This document shows positions 27,372 to 36,198 of a DNA stretch of 64,000 bases, one piece after another. Numbering within the stretch: the stretch's first letter is position 1; each line of letters begins with the position of its first letter. The DNA comes from Lewinellaceae bacterium (GTDB lineage: Bacteria > Bacteroidota > Bacteroidia > Chitinophagales > Saprospiraceae). Made by a program: the position numbers and the translations under genes. The stretch is from positions 3,458,501 to 3,522,500 of the forward strand of contig JACJYK010000001.1 in assembly GCA_020636135.1 (NCBI GenBank), written 5' to 3'. Under the pieces are notes generated by a model that did not search any database, was not told where the DNA came from, and saw only the letters and a list, made by a program, of their open reading frames with translations.

Positions 27372-27662
27372 ATGGGAAATTTATTACCATTGATCATTCA
27401 GTTAATAAGTGGTGCACTGGGTGGTAACGTAGCAGGTTCCTTAATGAAGAAACAATCGCTGGGTACCCTGGGAAACTCCATTGCCGGCATTCTCGGCGGA
27501 GGACTGGGTGGGCAGCTATTGGGCATGCTGGGTATGGCCACCGGAAGTGGCGGCATGGATATCAGCAGCATCATTAGCAGCATTGCCAGCGGAGGCGTAG
27601 GTGGCGGCGTTCTTATGGCCATCATTGGACTGATCCGAAATGCCATGAATAAGAAGGCTTAA
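27372..27662 (+). CDS. Small glycine-rich membrane protein (glycine-zipper type)
   Basis: 96 residues with repeated small-residue patterns (GGNVAGSLMKK, GNSIAGILGGGLGGQLLG, SGGVGGGVLMAIIGLI) that fit packed glycine-zipper transmembrane helices. There is no export signal and only a few charged residues (SLMKKQ, RNAMNKKA). Similar short proteins occur widely in Bacteroidota without known function. A terminator follows at 27684. The upstream 266 bp hold no gene. Confidence 0.7.
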   Translation: MGNLLPLIIQLISGALGGNVAGSLMKKQSLGTLGNSIAGILGGGLGGQLLGMLGMATGSGGMDISSIISSIASGGVGGGVLMAIIGLIRNAMNKKA

Positions 27663-27683
27663 TCCGGAATCAGAGAGCTATCA

Positions 27684-27710
27684 GGGGGTGGTCTGACCAT
27701 CCCCTTTTTT
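27684..27710 (+). terminator. Rho-independent terminator
   Basis: GGGGTGGTC pairs with GACCATCCCC (one G-U) and is followed by a T6 run at 27705-27710, 22 bp after the glycine-rich gene. Nothing recognisable lies between here and 27978. Confidence 0.85.
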
Positions 27711-27978
27711 ATTTCCCCTATGAACATGAAAAACCCTATCCGTTCCGGGCCATTCCCAGGCTTCCACCAGCACCCCTTAGCAGGATATATGATGGAGAAC
27801 CAGGCTAAAAAGCCCGGATGAATCTGACCGGCAATATCACTCCACCTGCCAAACTCTAATTTACTGATAAGCAATAGAATAGCCTTATTTGCCGGGTGAA
27901 AAAATAATTTACCCTTCGCTAGAAAATCATTGGGATTCCCGTAATTTGACAGGATAAATCACTTCTAGCATGTAGTAT

Positions 27979-29238
27979 ATGGAGGCTCCATTCAACTTCC
28001 GCAATGCCATACAGGTCATCCTATTGGTCATCCTTTGTTGCGGGAGTAATTCCTGCAGCAAAGAAGCTCAGGAGCCATTCAGAATAACCAGCTTCAACCC
28101 AGAAATGGGCCTTGAAGGTACAGAAGTGACCATACTGGGTGAAGGCTTCTCCGTGGACGTCCCCAATGTCGTAAAATTTAATGGCACACTCGCTATCGTA
28201 AGTACAGCCAGTGCCGCTCAACTGGCTGTCACGGTACCGGAAGGCGCTTCCACCGGAAAAATAACCGTAGAAAATAACGGGCGCAAAGCCACATCAGCTT
28301 CAGATTTTACCGTCCTTATACCCCCTGCTTCCAAAGCCACTGTAACCAAGCTGGCTGCTATTCCTGCCTACCCTACTGCGGGAGCTGAAGGGGTACGGAT
28401 GGTGTTAACCGATGCTTTGTACATCACCGGGCCTGGACAAAATATTGTCTATCGGCTCGATCTGACTACACTAGGGGTAGCTTCCTTCCTGAATAATATC
28501 ACCAGGCCAATTTCCATCAGCTCAGATGGAGACCAGATTTACGTCGGAGCAAGGGATTACTTTTATACTTTCCGGTTTGGCAACCTTACTAAGGCTCCCT
28601 ATACCGGGACGCTCGTCCAAGGAGTCTATTCCCTGAAACTGGCAAGATCGACGGCTGGGTCAACCTACGATTATGTTTGTACCGATTTCTCAAATGAGAT
28701 TTATGGTATATCCAACGGTACCGCTGGTGGCAATACGGCTTCAAGCTTTACTGCCACCTTAATAAATGCCCAATTAAAAGGGATACCTAATGATGCTTCA
28801 GCCATGCTAGCCACGAACAGCAAAACAATCTACGTAAGTGGAAATAATGCCGTCTGGAAGCTGAAATCCGATAATACCCTGGCGCTGGTGGCCGGATCTC
28901 CAGGCCAGGCCGGATACGTTGATGGTAAAGCAACCGATGCCCGTTTTACGGATGGGGGTTATGCCAGGGGAAATGCCATCACTGCCGACGAAAGTGACAA
29001 TGTATACGTCGCAGACTTTGGTTGTGGTTGTATCCGTAAAATAGATGCAACCGGTGATGTAACCACCGTGGCAGGCAATAAAGACGCTAATGACCGCACC
29101 GGAAATGGCAATAAGATGCGCTTCTATTTCGATACCTGGGATATCGCCCTGGCGCCGGATGGCTCACTTTACGTCATTGCTACCAATGATATATCGAGTC
29201 AAACCCTTCGCCACGCGGTGTACAAAGTGACCTTCTAA
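27979..29238 (+). CDS. Lipoprotein with IPT/TIG domain and NHL-like propeller
   Basis: 419 residues. The hydrophobic start ends in lipobox-like CCGSNSC. An IPT/TIG immunoglobulin-like domain follows (about 34-115: ITSFNPEMGLEGTEVTILGEGF, used here as family evidence in part, through VTVPEGASTGKITVENNG). The rest is a beta-propeller with NHL-type blades, best seen near the end (ITADESDNVYVADFGCGC then IRKIDATGDVTTVAGN). Such proteins are surface or periplasmic and often glycan-linked, but no enzyme motif is visible. It stands between unrelated genes and is convergent with the T9SS cargo gene. Confidence 0.85.
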   Translation: MEAPFNFRNAIQVILLVILCCGSNSCSKEAQEPFRITSFNPEMGLEGTEVTILGEGFSVDVPNVVKFNGTLAIVSTASAAQLAVTVPEGASTGKITVENNGRKATSASDFTVLIPPASKATVTKLAAIPAYPTAGAEGVRMVLTDALYITGPGQNIVYRLDLTTLGVASFLNNITRPISISSDGDQIYVGARDYFYTFRFGNLTKAPYTGTLVQGVYSLKLARSTAGSTYDYVCTDFSNEIYGISNGTAGGNTASSFTATLINAQLKGIPNDASAMLATNSKTIYVSGNNAVWKLKSDNTLALVAGSPGQAGYVDGKATDARFTDGGYARGNAITADESDNVYVADFGCGCIRKIDATGDVTTVAGNKDANDRTGNGNKMRFYFDTWDIALAPDGSLYVIATNDISSQTLRHAVYKVTF

Positions 29239-29296
29239 GCTGCAACTGTTCTGTCTGATATACGTCCGTCTTATCCATCCAGAGCCGATCAGGACA

Positions 29297-30802
29297 TCAT
29301 TCTGCCAAAACCCATTTGATCACCATCCGATCCTGGAGTGTAATAATTTCAATGAAATAAACTCCATTGGCTAATCCCGGATCAGGCCTGTACTGGACTT
29401 CGTTCAAACCCGCAGATAAGCGATCGTATACCCGTTGGTGAATTCGCTGACCGCCAAGACTTGTAATGCGAATCACCACCGGTTGCGATTCTGTCATTTC
29501 CCAGCGAATGTTTGCTACCTGCCGCACCGGATTGGGGTACACACAATAATTCATTGGGATGTAATTCAATTCACCGCTGGTCGTGGTCGATTCATCCCGG
29601 GTTAACAAATAATACGCGAAAACAACATCCGTTTCGAATTCCAGCCTATTCGCAGATGCATCGTATTCAACCTCATCAACTTCAAACCACTCCTGCGCAT
29701 TATCGTCCCAGAAATTAAGCCGGATCCGGTCTTGTTGTTGAATTCCAGCCCGTACTAATTGCATATCTGTATAATGCAATTGAATGTGCAATTGATTGTT
29801 CACCTGCATCCGGTATTGATTCTGTCCCATCAGGTTCAGCCGGTTTTGATTGAACAATCCAACGGTGTAAGCAGCAAGTCCGGGTGAATTGCCCTGGCCA
29901 AATGCCGGCAAATTTTGAGGATTGATTTGCAATAATTGACAATACATTGATCCCGGCAGACCCTGATGATGCCATCCAGCTCTGAATAGTATCCGGTTTC
30001 CTGTATCGAAAGGTGAATAAACAACCTCGGATTCATCCAGTTGACCATTCATCCACCTACCCTGCCCGTAATTCATCAGCCCATTAAGATCGCGCCAAGC
30101 CGCGCCATCCAATAAGATAACAACGATTACAGGGTAAACACTAACATGCACAATAATACCAGCGATTTCAACCGCTTGTCCATCTTCCGGATAGGATATG
30201 CCGGACTCCGGCACATACCAGGGAGGGCCAAAATTCAATTTGTAATCAGGCAGTCCATCTGCATCAACATCCAGGTAATACTTCAAATCAAGAAACGTAC
30301 TGTCTGCGAGCACCACACCCGAAACCACTTCCTGATCCAGCGTGTCCAATAAACAGATCCCTGATCCATCCGGGTAAATCAAACTTAACACAGAATAATC
30401 TTCATTCAACTGATTCCAGTAAGATTCATAGGGGTCCCGCCAGAATTCGCCATTTATTTCATACACAAAGAGTGATGGCAAAATACCAACGGCATCCGTA
30501 TTGACTCCACCTGCTATGGTGACTACTTCGCCATCCTGGGGACGCACAGCATCTCCCTCGGACGGTTCATACCATGAAGGGCCAAAATGGACCTTGTAAT
30601 CCATAAATCCATCTGATCCTTCATCCAGTAAATAACGGATGTAACTACCGGAAGTATCCACGTAAATGGTTCCAGTTACCGTCACATCCTCAAGAGAGTC
30701 CGGATTGGCCAGATTCTGTGACTTTCCCGAAATTGATGTACAGAAGCACAACACCAGGATCAGGCACCAATCCGCAAGCTTAATGATTTTTAATGTTTTC
30801 AT
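29297..30802 (-). CDS. Secreted T9SS cargo protein with two tandem 'DxDGxxDYKxxFGP' repeats
   Basis: 501 residues with signal peptide (MKTLKIIKLADWCLILVLCF). The C-terminal about 80 residues are a type A T9SS sorting domain (MNYCVYPNPVRQVANIRW start, GLANGVYFIEI core, end VIKWVLAE). Two related segments lie near residues 35-100 and 130-205, each with an acidic DEGSDGFMDYKVHFGPSWY or DVDADGLPDYKLNFGPPWY motif that looks Ca-binding, then a Pro-rich turn and VVTIAGG/AVEIAGI. The middle region is unrecognised. It would be secreted and attached to the cell surface. Function unknown. Confidence 0.85.
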   Translation of the reverse strand: MKTLKIIKLADWCLILVLCFCTSISGKSQNLANPDSLEDVTVTGTIYVDTSGSYIRYLLDEGSDGFMDYKVHFGPSWYEPSEGDAVRPQDGEVVTIAGGVNTDAVGILPSLFVYEINGEFWRDPYESYWNQLNEDYSVLSLIYPDGSGICLLDTLDQEVVSGVVLADSTFLDLKYYLDVDADGLPDYKLNFGPPWYVPESGISYPEDGQAVEIAGIIVHVSVYPVIVVILLDGAAWRDLNGLMNYGQGRWMNGQLDESEVVYSPFDTGNRILFRAGWHHQGLPGSMYCQLLQINPQNLPAFGQGNSPGLAAYTVGLFNQNRLNLMGQNQYRMQVNNQLHIQLHYTDMQLVRAGIQQQDRIRLNFWDDNAQEWFEVDEVEYDASANRLEFETDVVFAYYLLTRDESTTTSGELNYIPMNYCVYPNPVRQVANIRWEMTESQPVVIRITSLGGQRIHQRVYDRLSAGLNEVQYRPDPGLANGVYFIEIITLQDRMVIKWVLAE

Positions 30803-30941
30803 CTTGCTTAATTTTTATGCCAGTAATACCGGCACATCAACAAATGGAATAAGGAAAGCGAGTATTCCGGATGAGAATTCGGACAAAATTCAATGTATTA
30901 TTCAATTTACTTTTTAAGCTGTGAGAACGGTCATTTCGGCC

Positions 30942-30972
30942 AATGATTAATATCATTAACTGATCCCGATCA
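30942..30972. promoter_or_regulatory. Two adjacent palindromes in a divergent promoter region
   Basis: AATGAT-taat-ATCATT (30942-30957) and TGATC-cc-GATCA (30961-30972) lie back to back between the divergent T9SS gene (start 30802) and the LuxR-type gene (start 31020). No consensus promoter was found here. They are candidate regulator sites. Confidence 0.4.
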
Positions 30973-31019
30973 TTTGCGGTCCAGACAGAGGGCGTTATGT
31001 TGTGGCGATACGGTGATTT

Positions 31020-31718
31020 ATGCGTCATAGTATACTCTTTATTTACCAGAACAGGCTGATTTTTGAAGCACTCTCACTGCTCCTGGCAGACTCCTTAAGC
31101 TATCATATTAAAGGACTTCGATTCCGGTCAGATGACAATTTCTGGTCCCAGCCAATTTTGAAAAAATTCGATGTAGTTATTGCAGAATTCAGTGTTATTA
31201 ATGAGGCATTATTCTTAACCATAAAAAATGGATTGATTTCGATCCACGAACAACAACTGCTGATAATTACCGGGCACCTTGAAAATAAAATGGGCGAACA
31301 TTTGATCGCATCAGGTGTAGACGGGATCATATTGACCGACTGTTCCAGTGAATATTTTTTACGTGCCGTAGAAAAACTTTGTCTCAATGATCAATATTTC
31401 TGCGGACGCATTATGCAGGACATGGTTCAGTCCGGTCTCCATAATAAAATTTTTAAAGGCATTCCACTCACTACCCGTGAAGTAGAGGTTTTAGAACGGA
31501 TCATTAAGGGCAGGCCAAATAAATTAATAGCCAATGAATTCAATATCAGCGAATCCACCATAAAAACGCATCGCAAAAACATTATGTCCAAATTAAACGC
31601 TGATAATTCGATCACCTTGTTATACAATGCATTCGAAGCAAATTTCATTTCCGAAAGTGAAATTCCATTGTGTAAAAAATGCAAGCACCGGAATCCATTT
31701 AAGCATTCAAAAAATTAA
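31020..31718 (+). CDS. LuxR-type response regulator with degenerate receiver
   Basis: 232 residues. The C-terminal LuxR helix-turn-helix is complete (LTTREVEVLERIIKGRPNKL then ISESTIKTHRKNIMSKL, about 149-205). The N-terminal part follows the receiver fold, but the key residues differ: the acidic pair is replaced by Gln-Asn (IYQNRLIFEAL), the phospho-acceptor Asp by Glu56 (DVVIAEFSV), and the conserved Lys by Thr106 (IILTDCSS). It therefore probably does not use normal phosphorylation, and Glu may mimic the active state. The tail has a Cys-x2-Cys (CKKCKHRN). The ATG at 31020 has no clear ribosome-binding site. No partner kinase is adjacent. Confidence 0.85.
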   Translation: MRHSILFIYQNRLIFEALSLLLADSLSYHIKGLRFRSDDNFWSQPILKKFDVVIAEFSVINEALFLTIKNGLISIHEQQLLIITGHLENKMGEHLIASGVDGIILTDCSSEYFLRAVEKLCLNDQYFCGRIMQDMVQSGLHNKIFKGIPLTTREVEVLERIIKGRPNKLIANEFNISESTIKTHRKNIMSKLNADNSITLLYNAFEANFISESEIPLCKKCKHRNPFKHSKN

Positions 31719-31892
31719 TTTCTCTACCTAAAAAGTTGATCCGCTACCCCAATCGCTCATTCCAATTCAACTTTTGTCCTATTGATAAAATATACCATAC
31801 GTTACTATTTTAATCACAGGAAATCCAGTTAATGAGGATGAGAATTAATCGGATTTTTGACTGCTTTAGATTAACTACTTAAAAATTTTGTT

Positions 31893-33077
31893 ATGAAACG
31901 ATTTTCATACACCATAGGAATATTTTTCCTCATGGCGATGGCTATGGTTTTTTGGCAATGCGAAAAGGATAGCCTTTACAGTAATCAAAATACTACTCTT
32001 GAAACGCGGGGTAAAGGTGGAACCAAAGGTGGCGGACAGACGGACCTTGCAGGTAATAACCTTTCATACCCAGTATTATGGACAGACGGTTATGCAAAAT
32101 TACTGAGAGGAAGTGAAGGTACTGTATTACAGGATGGAGAATGGTGGTATGTATGGGGAGAAGATCCTATTGACCCGAATTATCCCATTTTCAGCTGCCA
32201 ACCTAATCCGGCGGACCCCAGTTTATGCTTATCTGGAACAATCCCCGGAGATGGCATAAGCCCGGTATTTAAAGCTTTCATCCAGAAAGATGCTCTCAAT
32301 GAATGGCAGGCAGAGAATGTAACCCCAATCGGGGAGACCTATGTGGATCTCATCGACTGGGGAGACAACCTCGAATCGGTAGATTGGTATACCAAGTCGC
32401 AGGTAAGAACCGAAGTGGTGCTTTATAAAAATGTTACGGAACCAATGCTCCAATATGAGATGCGTCATGTATCCGGATGGGGAATAGATGAGGCTCATGG
32501 GATGAAAGCAGATGTATCATCCGAAGACCCGTATGTTCTTCCATGCTACCAGCCGGTTGTTTATTCTCATTGTGCCCGTCTTTTAATTCAAAAATTGAAT
32601 GTTCCCAGGGAAGCTGTTCCGATGGGTGCTCTGGTGTGGCAGGAAGGTGAAGGCTGGACGGAAGCCGATGGCATCACGGATAATCTGATCAATCCACCAA
32701 TTTTTAACGGCCCTGTATATGGAGGGGGTGATGGTCCCGGGTATTATGCTGCGGAGGTCAATGTGAAGGGTAAAATCGTCTATGGCTATACCTGGAATGT
32801 AAAAACGCTGAATGAGGGCGCCGGGGACTACCGGATAACCTTCAGTCTGGATAATCTGGGGCCGGTAGCGCTGAATACCCATTTTGGCCCGGGCACTGGT
32901 ATTCTGATGCCGGTTGAGGAAGTAATCGTTGCCGCTTCTGAGGGCACGGGCGGTGGAGCACAGGCATTTGTTGATGCAGCCAATGACCTGACTTACATGG
33001 ATGTCCGGATTTTGAACCGTTCGGGAGGAAGTAAAAAACCGAGCAAGCTGCCTACTTTAAGCAACTGGGGATTTTAA
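31893..33077 (+). CDS. Lipoprotein of unknown function
   Basis: 394 residues. Signal with lipobox-like VFWQC (Cys23). A low-complexity linker RGKGGTKGGGQT follows the anchor. The remainder is rich in Trp, Gly and acidic residues (DGEWWYVWGEDP, WGDNLESVDWYT) and has several Cys that could form disulfides (FSCQPNPADPSLCL, VLPCYQPVVYSHC). I recognise no family. It is followed after 19 bp by another lipoprotein, so the two probably form an operon, possibly under the LuxR-type regulator upstream. Confidence 0.7.
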   Translation: MKRFSYTIGIFFLMAMAMVFWQCEKDSLYSNQNTTLETRGKGGTKGGGQTDLAGNNLSYPVLWTDGYAKLLRGSEGTVLQDGEWWYVWGEDPIDPNYPIFSCQPNPADPSLCLSGTIPGDGISPVFKAFIQKDALNEWQAENVTPIGETYVDLIDWGDNLESVDWYTKSQVRTEVVLYKNVTEPMLQYEMRHVSGWGIDEAHGMKADVSSEDPYVLPCYQPVVYSHCARLLIQKLNVPREAVPMGALVWQEGEGWTEADGITDNLINPPIFNGPVYGGGDGPGYYAAEVNVKGKIVYGYTWNVKTLNEGAGDYRITFSLDNLGPVALNTHFGPGTGILMPVEEVIVAASEGTGGGAQAFVDAANDLTYMDVRILNRSGGSKKPSKLPTLSNWGF

Positions 33078-33096
33078 CAATCAAAACGGACAAATC

Positions 33097-33882
33097 ATGA
33101 AAATGACCATCTATGGTATAGCTGCTACCTTGCTTATCCTGCTGTCAGGGTGTCAAAGCGATTATCTTCCGCCTCAGCATACGGACGTATTACTTGATAT
33201 CCGTGACAATACAAAACCGATGAAAACAACTGGCACCATCGAGGTGCTACTACCTGGTGGACCAGCTAATATGACAGTGAATTCTTCCCAGACAAATGGT
33301 CGAAATGGTAAAAAGGCTGTTAAGTCCATAACCGTAACCAAGCGGGCATTTGTCTCTTTTGAGGCATTTGAGGCTACTGAAAAAGCAGAGGCGAAAGGTA
33401 CATTTACATTTAGCATAATGCAAAACAGTATCCTGGAACGAGCGATTGAGGTTAAAGTTATGGACGTCTTTATTGACCCTATCGAAATGAATGCCTGGAT
33501 CCTGGGCGTAGGCCTATCCGATACCAAGCCTTGTGGAGAACCCGGAGAACATGGAGATGGCTGCTCCGGTGATCATCCGGAGGGAACCTCATGCGGCGGT
33601 ACGGAAGATGGTGGTCATGATGAAGCCTGTATGGGTGAAGATCATGGAGGTAGCCCTTCTGGTGGCGGAGTAAATCCTTACGGTAAAAACTGTCGCATTG
33701 GTCAGTTTCTTGCCATTAATATTCATGATGGGGGTACCCCTGCCGTCAAAGGAGATGGTATTGCATGGAAGTGGTTTTCGGGTTTAGACACCCATCTGCC
33801 GGATATCAATTCTGTGGACACCTGGCCCCATCTATGTGTGAAGGAAATCATTGCTGGAAATCTGGATATTCATGTGAAGTAA
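33097..33882 (+). CDS. Lipoprotein with Cys/His/Gly/acidic-rich segment, unknown function
   Basis: 261 residues. Lipobox LILLSGC (Cys19). The middle (about 145-195) is a run of Gly, Asp/Glu, His and Cys (GEPGEHGDGCSGDHPEG, GGHDEACMGEDHGG), a composition suited to metal binding. The C-terminal part (NINSVDTWPHLCVKEII region) is compact and unrecognised. It lies 19 bp after the previous lipoprotein gene and is closed by a terminator at 33909. Confidence 0.72.
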   Translation: MKMTIYGIAATLLILLSGCQSDYLPPQHTDVLLDIRDNTKPMKTTGTIEVLLPGGPANMTVNSSQTNGRNGKKAVKSITVTKRAFVSFEAFEATEKAEAKGTFTFSIMQNSILERAIEVKVMDVFIDPIEMNAWILGVGLSDTKPCGEPGEHGDGCSGDHPEGTSCGGTEDGGHDEACMGEDHGGSPSGGGVNPYGKNCRIGQFLAINIHDGGTPAVKGDGIAWKWFSGLDTHLPDINSVDTWPHLCVKEIIAGNLDIHVK

Positions 33883-33908
33883 CTGGTGGATGCTGTGTTC
33901 ATCCCCAG

Positions 33909-33942
33909 AAAAACGGAGGCAATTCATTTGCTTCCGTTTTTT
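33909..33942. terminator. Bidirectional terminator
   Basis: AAAAACGGAGGCAA (33909-33922) pairs with TTGCTTCCGTTTTT (33928-33941) with one G-U pair and a 5-nt loop, giving a T6 tail on the plus strand and A/T-rich ends both ways. It lies between the convergent genes ending at 33882 and 33950. Confidence 0.85.
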
Positions 33943-33949
33943 AATTCCC

Positions 33950-36055
33950 CTATTCCAGCCGGCATACCGGAAACTCGGTAATACGCAAGGTGGTACAACC
34001 ATAGGGTATTAAAGTAATCTCCTCCAGTTGCGGATCCTGCCCCCGATACCTTCCCCACACAGCCGGCAGGGAGGGGATTCCATCCGCCAACTGCCATTCC
34101 GGCAACCGGAAGGCATTCATTTTCAGGGAGACCGGCGCATTTTCCAGATTCCAGGGATACCGGCCATCCCAGTCATTTTCAATCACTTCAACCGCATTTC
34201 CAGGATCGTTCAGCTTCTTTTCGATCAGGGCATAGTTCCAGGGGGTGGCCGCATGCACCTCTGTAAATGACCGGAAGCGGTCACTGACAAATCCATTCGT
34301 TTCCCTACTTTCGATCCTCAAAGCATAAACCAGGGGACCACGCTCAATGGCCCGGGCAAACTGGTACCAGCTGGACGTCTTCAACTCCATGGGCAGCTTA
34401 AGTACAACCTGATCCCCCTCCTTCCATCTCCGATCGATCACAACGATGCCATCTTGTACTACACCTTCCCAGGGCTGACCATTGATCAGTACTGCCGGCG
34501 CGGTACACCAGGCAGGTACCCGCAGATGGAAGGCAAACCGGTCTTCCCTTTCCGGATGCAGGGTGAAGTGAATGTTCTCCCGAAATGGATATCCCGTCTC
34601 TTCCACAATCCTCAGACGGGTGCTATCGCCAACCATCAATTCCACTTCCGATGGAACATATAATAAAGCAGCCACTCCACGATCCGGTGTTGCATAATAA
34701 AGGTTCTGCACCAGCTTCGGCCAGGACTGGTGCATATTACAGGTACAGCACGGGTAACCGGTCAGGACACCATAGACGAAATCGGTACCCATGTGATTTT
34801 GGCGTTCGAAGGTATGGTCTGCGGCCGGGGTCAGTTCAACCTGATTGGCTGCCTGGAAATACTGGCGGGTCCGGAAATCGTCATCGGCCTGCGTGGGCAA
34901 AGCATTAAAGGCGATCCGTTCAATCTGGTCCGCAAAGGCCAGATCACCGGTGATGGTCAGGTTGGTTTCCAGGGAAAACATTTCCTCGGCAATCGAGCAA
35001 AACTCGATCCCCTGAACCGGGTTATTGCCATGTAACGGTTCATCGCCGCCGTACATACCCTGTGGTTGACCGTGGTATTTACGGACATCGCGCAGAGCCT
35101 TACGGACCGCTTCCACATCCCGGGTATCATGACTTTTTTGGTAGTACACCACTGGCTGTTTGAGGGACTGGGCGAAATTAACCGTATGCATGCCAGCTAA
35201 TTTCGAAACAGTCAGCGCATTGATCTCGGCGGTGTCAAAAGGATAACGCCTGATCTGGCTGTAATACCAGGGTTGGCCCGGGTCGCGATCGTTCTCCGGA
35301 TTGGTAAACACTTTCGCCCAGGGAAAGGTCTGCTCATTGATCAGATCTCCTAGCTCGAGTAAAAAAGCATCTCCGGTGATGTTGTATAACCAGTAAACGA
35401 CCATCAGGTTATCTCCGCCACGACGATTGGCCCAAAGAGTAAGAAAGTCCAAGGGCCGTTCGGGTAGTTCCTGCAATTGATACCGGAAGTAACGCGTCAG
35501 ACAATCGATAACACGCTCATCGCCAGTTGCCGAATAATATTGCTGGAGGATCTTGAGCATAACCATTTTAGGCCACCAGTCTTCCCGCATTCCCCGCTGC
35601 AATCCGGGTTCTGGTGCTGGTTCTTCCGTAAAGGGTACCGGACCAATGTAACCATCTTCACGCTGGTGGCTCAATGTCCATTCCACCCACTTTTGTGCTT
35701 TTTGCTTCAATGTTTCATCATTGAGAATATAGGCCAGTGGTAACAATCCGTCGATCCAGTAGGGACCACGTTCCCAGCCGTCCCCGTCACCGCCCAGCCA
35801 GCCGTTTCTGGAACCGACCACCTCAGGATAAATGCTGTCCAGGTTTCCCGTCAGTCCGTTGGCCATTCGCACCAGCTGATTATTCAACCAACCGGTCGGC
35901 CGGATACTTCCCAATGGCAGCTCCAGGTAGGGTTTTTGTATAAGTGGCTCCCTGTTTTGCAAATACCAGGGCTGTCCGCTAACGGCAGCATCAGGAGTCT
36001 CGTTGGTGCATTGTAACAAGGTAAGGACCAGGGTAACGAGAAATACATACTTCAT
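33950..36055 (-). CDS. GH127-type (DUF1680) beta-L-arabinofuranosidase-like lipoprotein
   Basis: 701 residues from the ATG at 36055 (MKYVFLVTLVLTLLQC, Cys16 lipobox-like); the frame also reads from a TTG three codons upstream. The (alpha/alpha)6 barrel includes GWERGPYWIDGLLPLAY and QREDGYIGP. Residues matching the zinc/cysteine active site of the GH127/GH146 clan are visible: Glu351-x-Cys353 (GIEFCSIAEE) and Cys436, Cys437, Cys439 (GYPCCTCNMHQ). In characterised members a Zn-bound Cys is the nucleophile. It probably removes beta-linked arabinofuranose or a related sugar. It lies alone, about 9 kb from the GH51/GH3 island. Confidence 0.9.
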   Translation of the reverse strand: MKYVFLVTLVLTLLQCTNETPDAAVSGQPWYLQNREPLIQKPYLELPLGSIRPTGWLNNQLVRMANGLTGNLDSIYPEVVGSRNGWLGGDGDGWERGPYWIDGLLPLAYILNDETLKQKAQKWVEWTLSHQREDGYIGPVPFTEEPAPEPGLQRGMREDWWPKMVMLKILQQYYSATGDERVIDCLTRYFRYQLQELPERPLDFLTLWANRRGGDNLMVVYWLYNITGDAFLLELGDLINEQTFPWAKVFTNPENDRDPGQPWYYSQIRRYPFDTAEINALTVSKLAGMHTVNFAQSLKQPVVYYQKSHDTRDVEAVRKALRDVRKYHGQPQGMYGGDEPLHGNNPVQGIEFCSIAEEMFSLETNLTITGDLAFADQIERIAFNALPTQADDDFRTRQYFQAANQVELTPAADHTFERQNHMGTDFVYGVLTGYPCCTCNMHQSWPKLVQNLYYATPDRGVAALLYVPSEVELMVGDSTRLRIVEETGYPFRENIHFTLHPEREDRFAFHLRVPAWCTAPAVLINGQPWEGVVQDGIVVIDRRWKEGDQVVLKLPMELKTSSWYQFARAIERGPLVYALRIESRETNGFVSDRFRSFTEVHAATPWNYALIEKKLNDPGNAVEVIENDWDGRYPWNLENAPVSLKMNAFRLPEWQLADGIPSLPAVWGRYRGQDPQLEEITLIPYGCTTLRITEFPVCRLE

Positions 36056-36198
36056 GATAATCAATTGATAAGCTGCAAAATAGAAAACCCACTCTTAACT
36101 TGATTTCTTAATGGAGGGAACTTTGTTCCGTCGGTCGAATTTCCTGGCCAGGGGAATAACCATCTTTTCGTTACCTTTCCTTTTTGTAAATCAGGGCG

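Noticed and set aside
27659..27874. 71-codon minus-strand ORF
   Set aside because: It crosses a clear terminator and has no family features.
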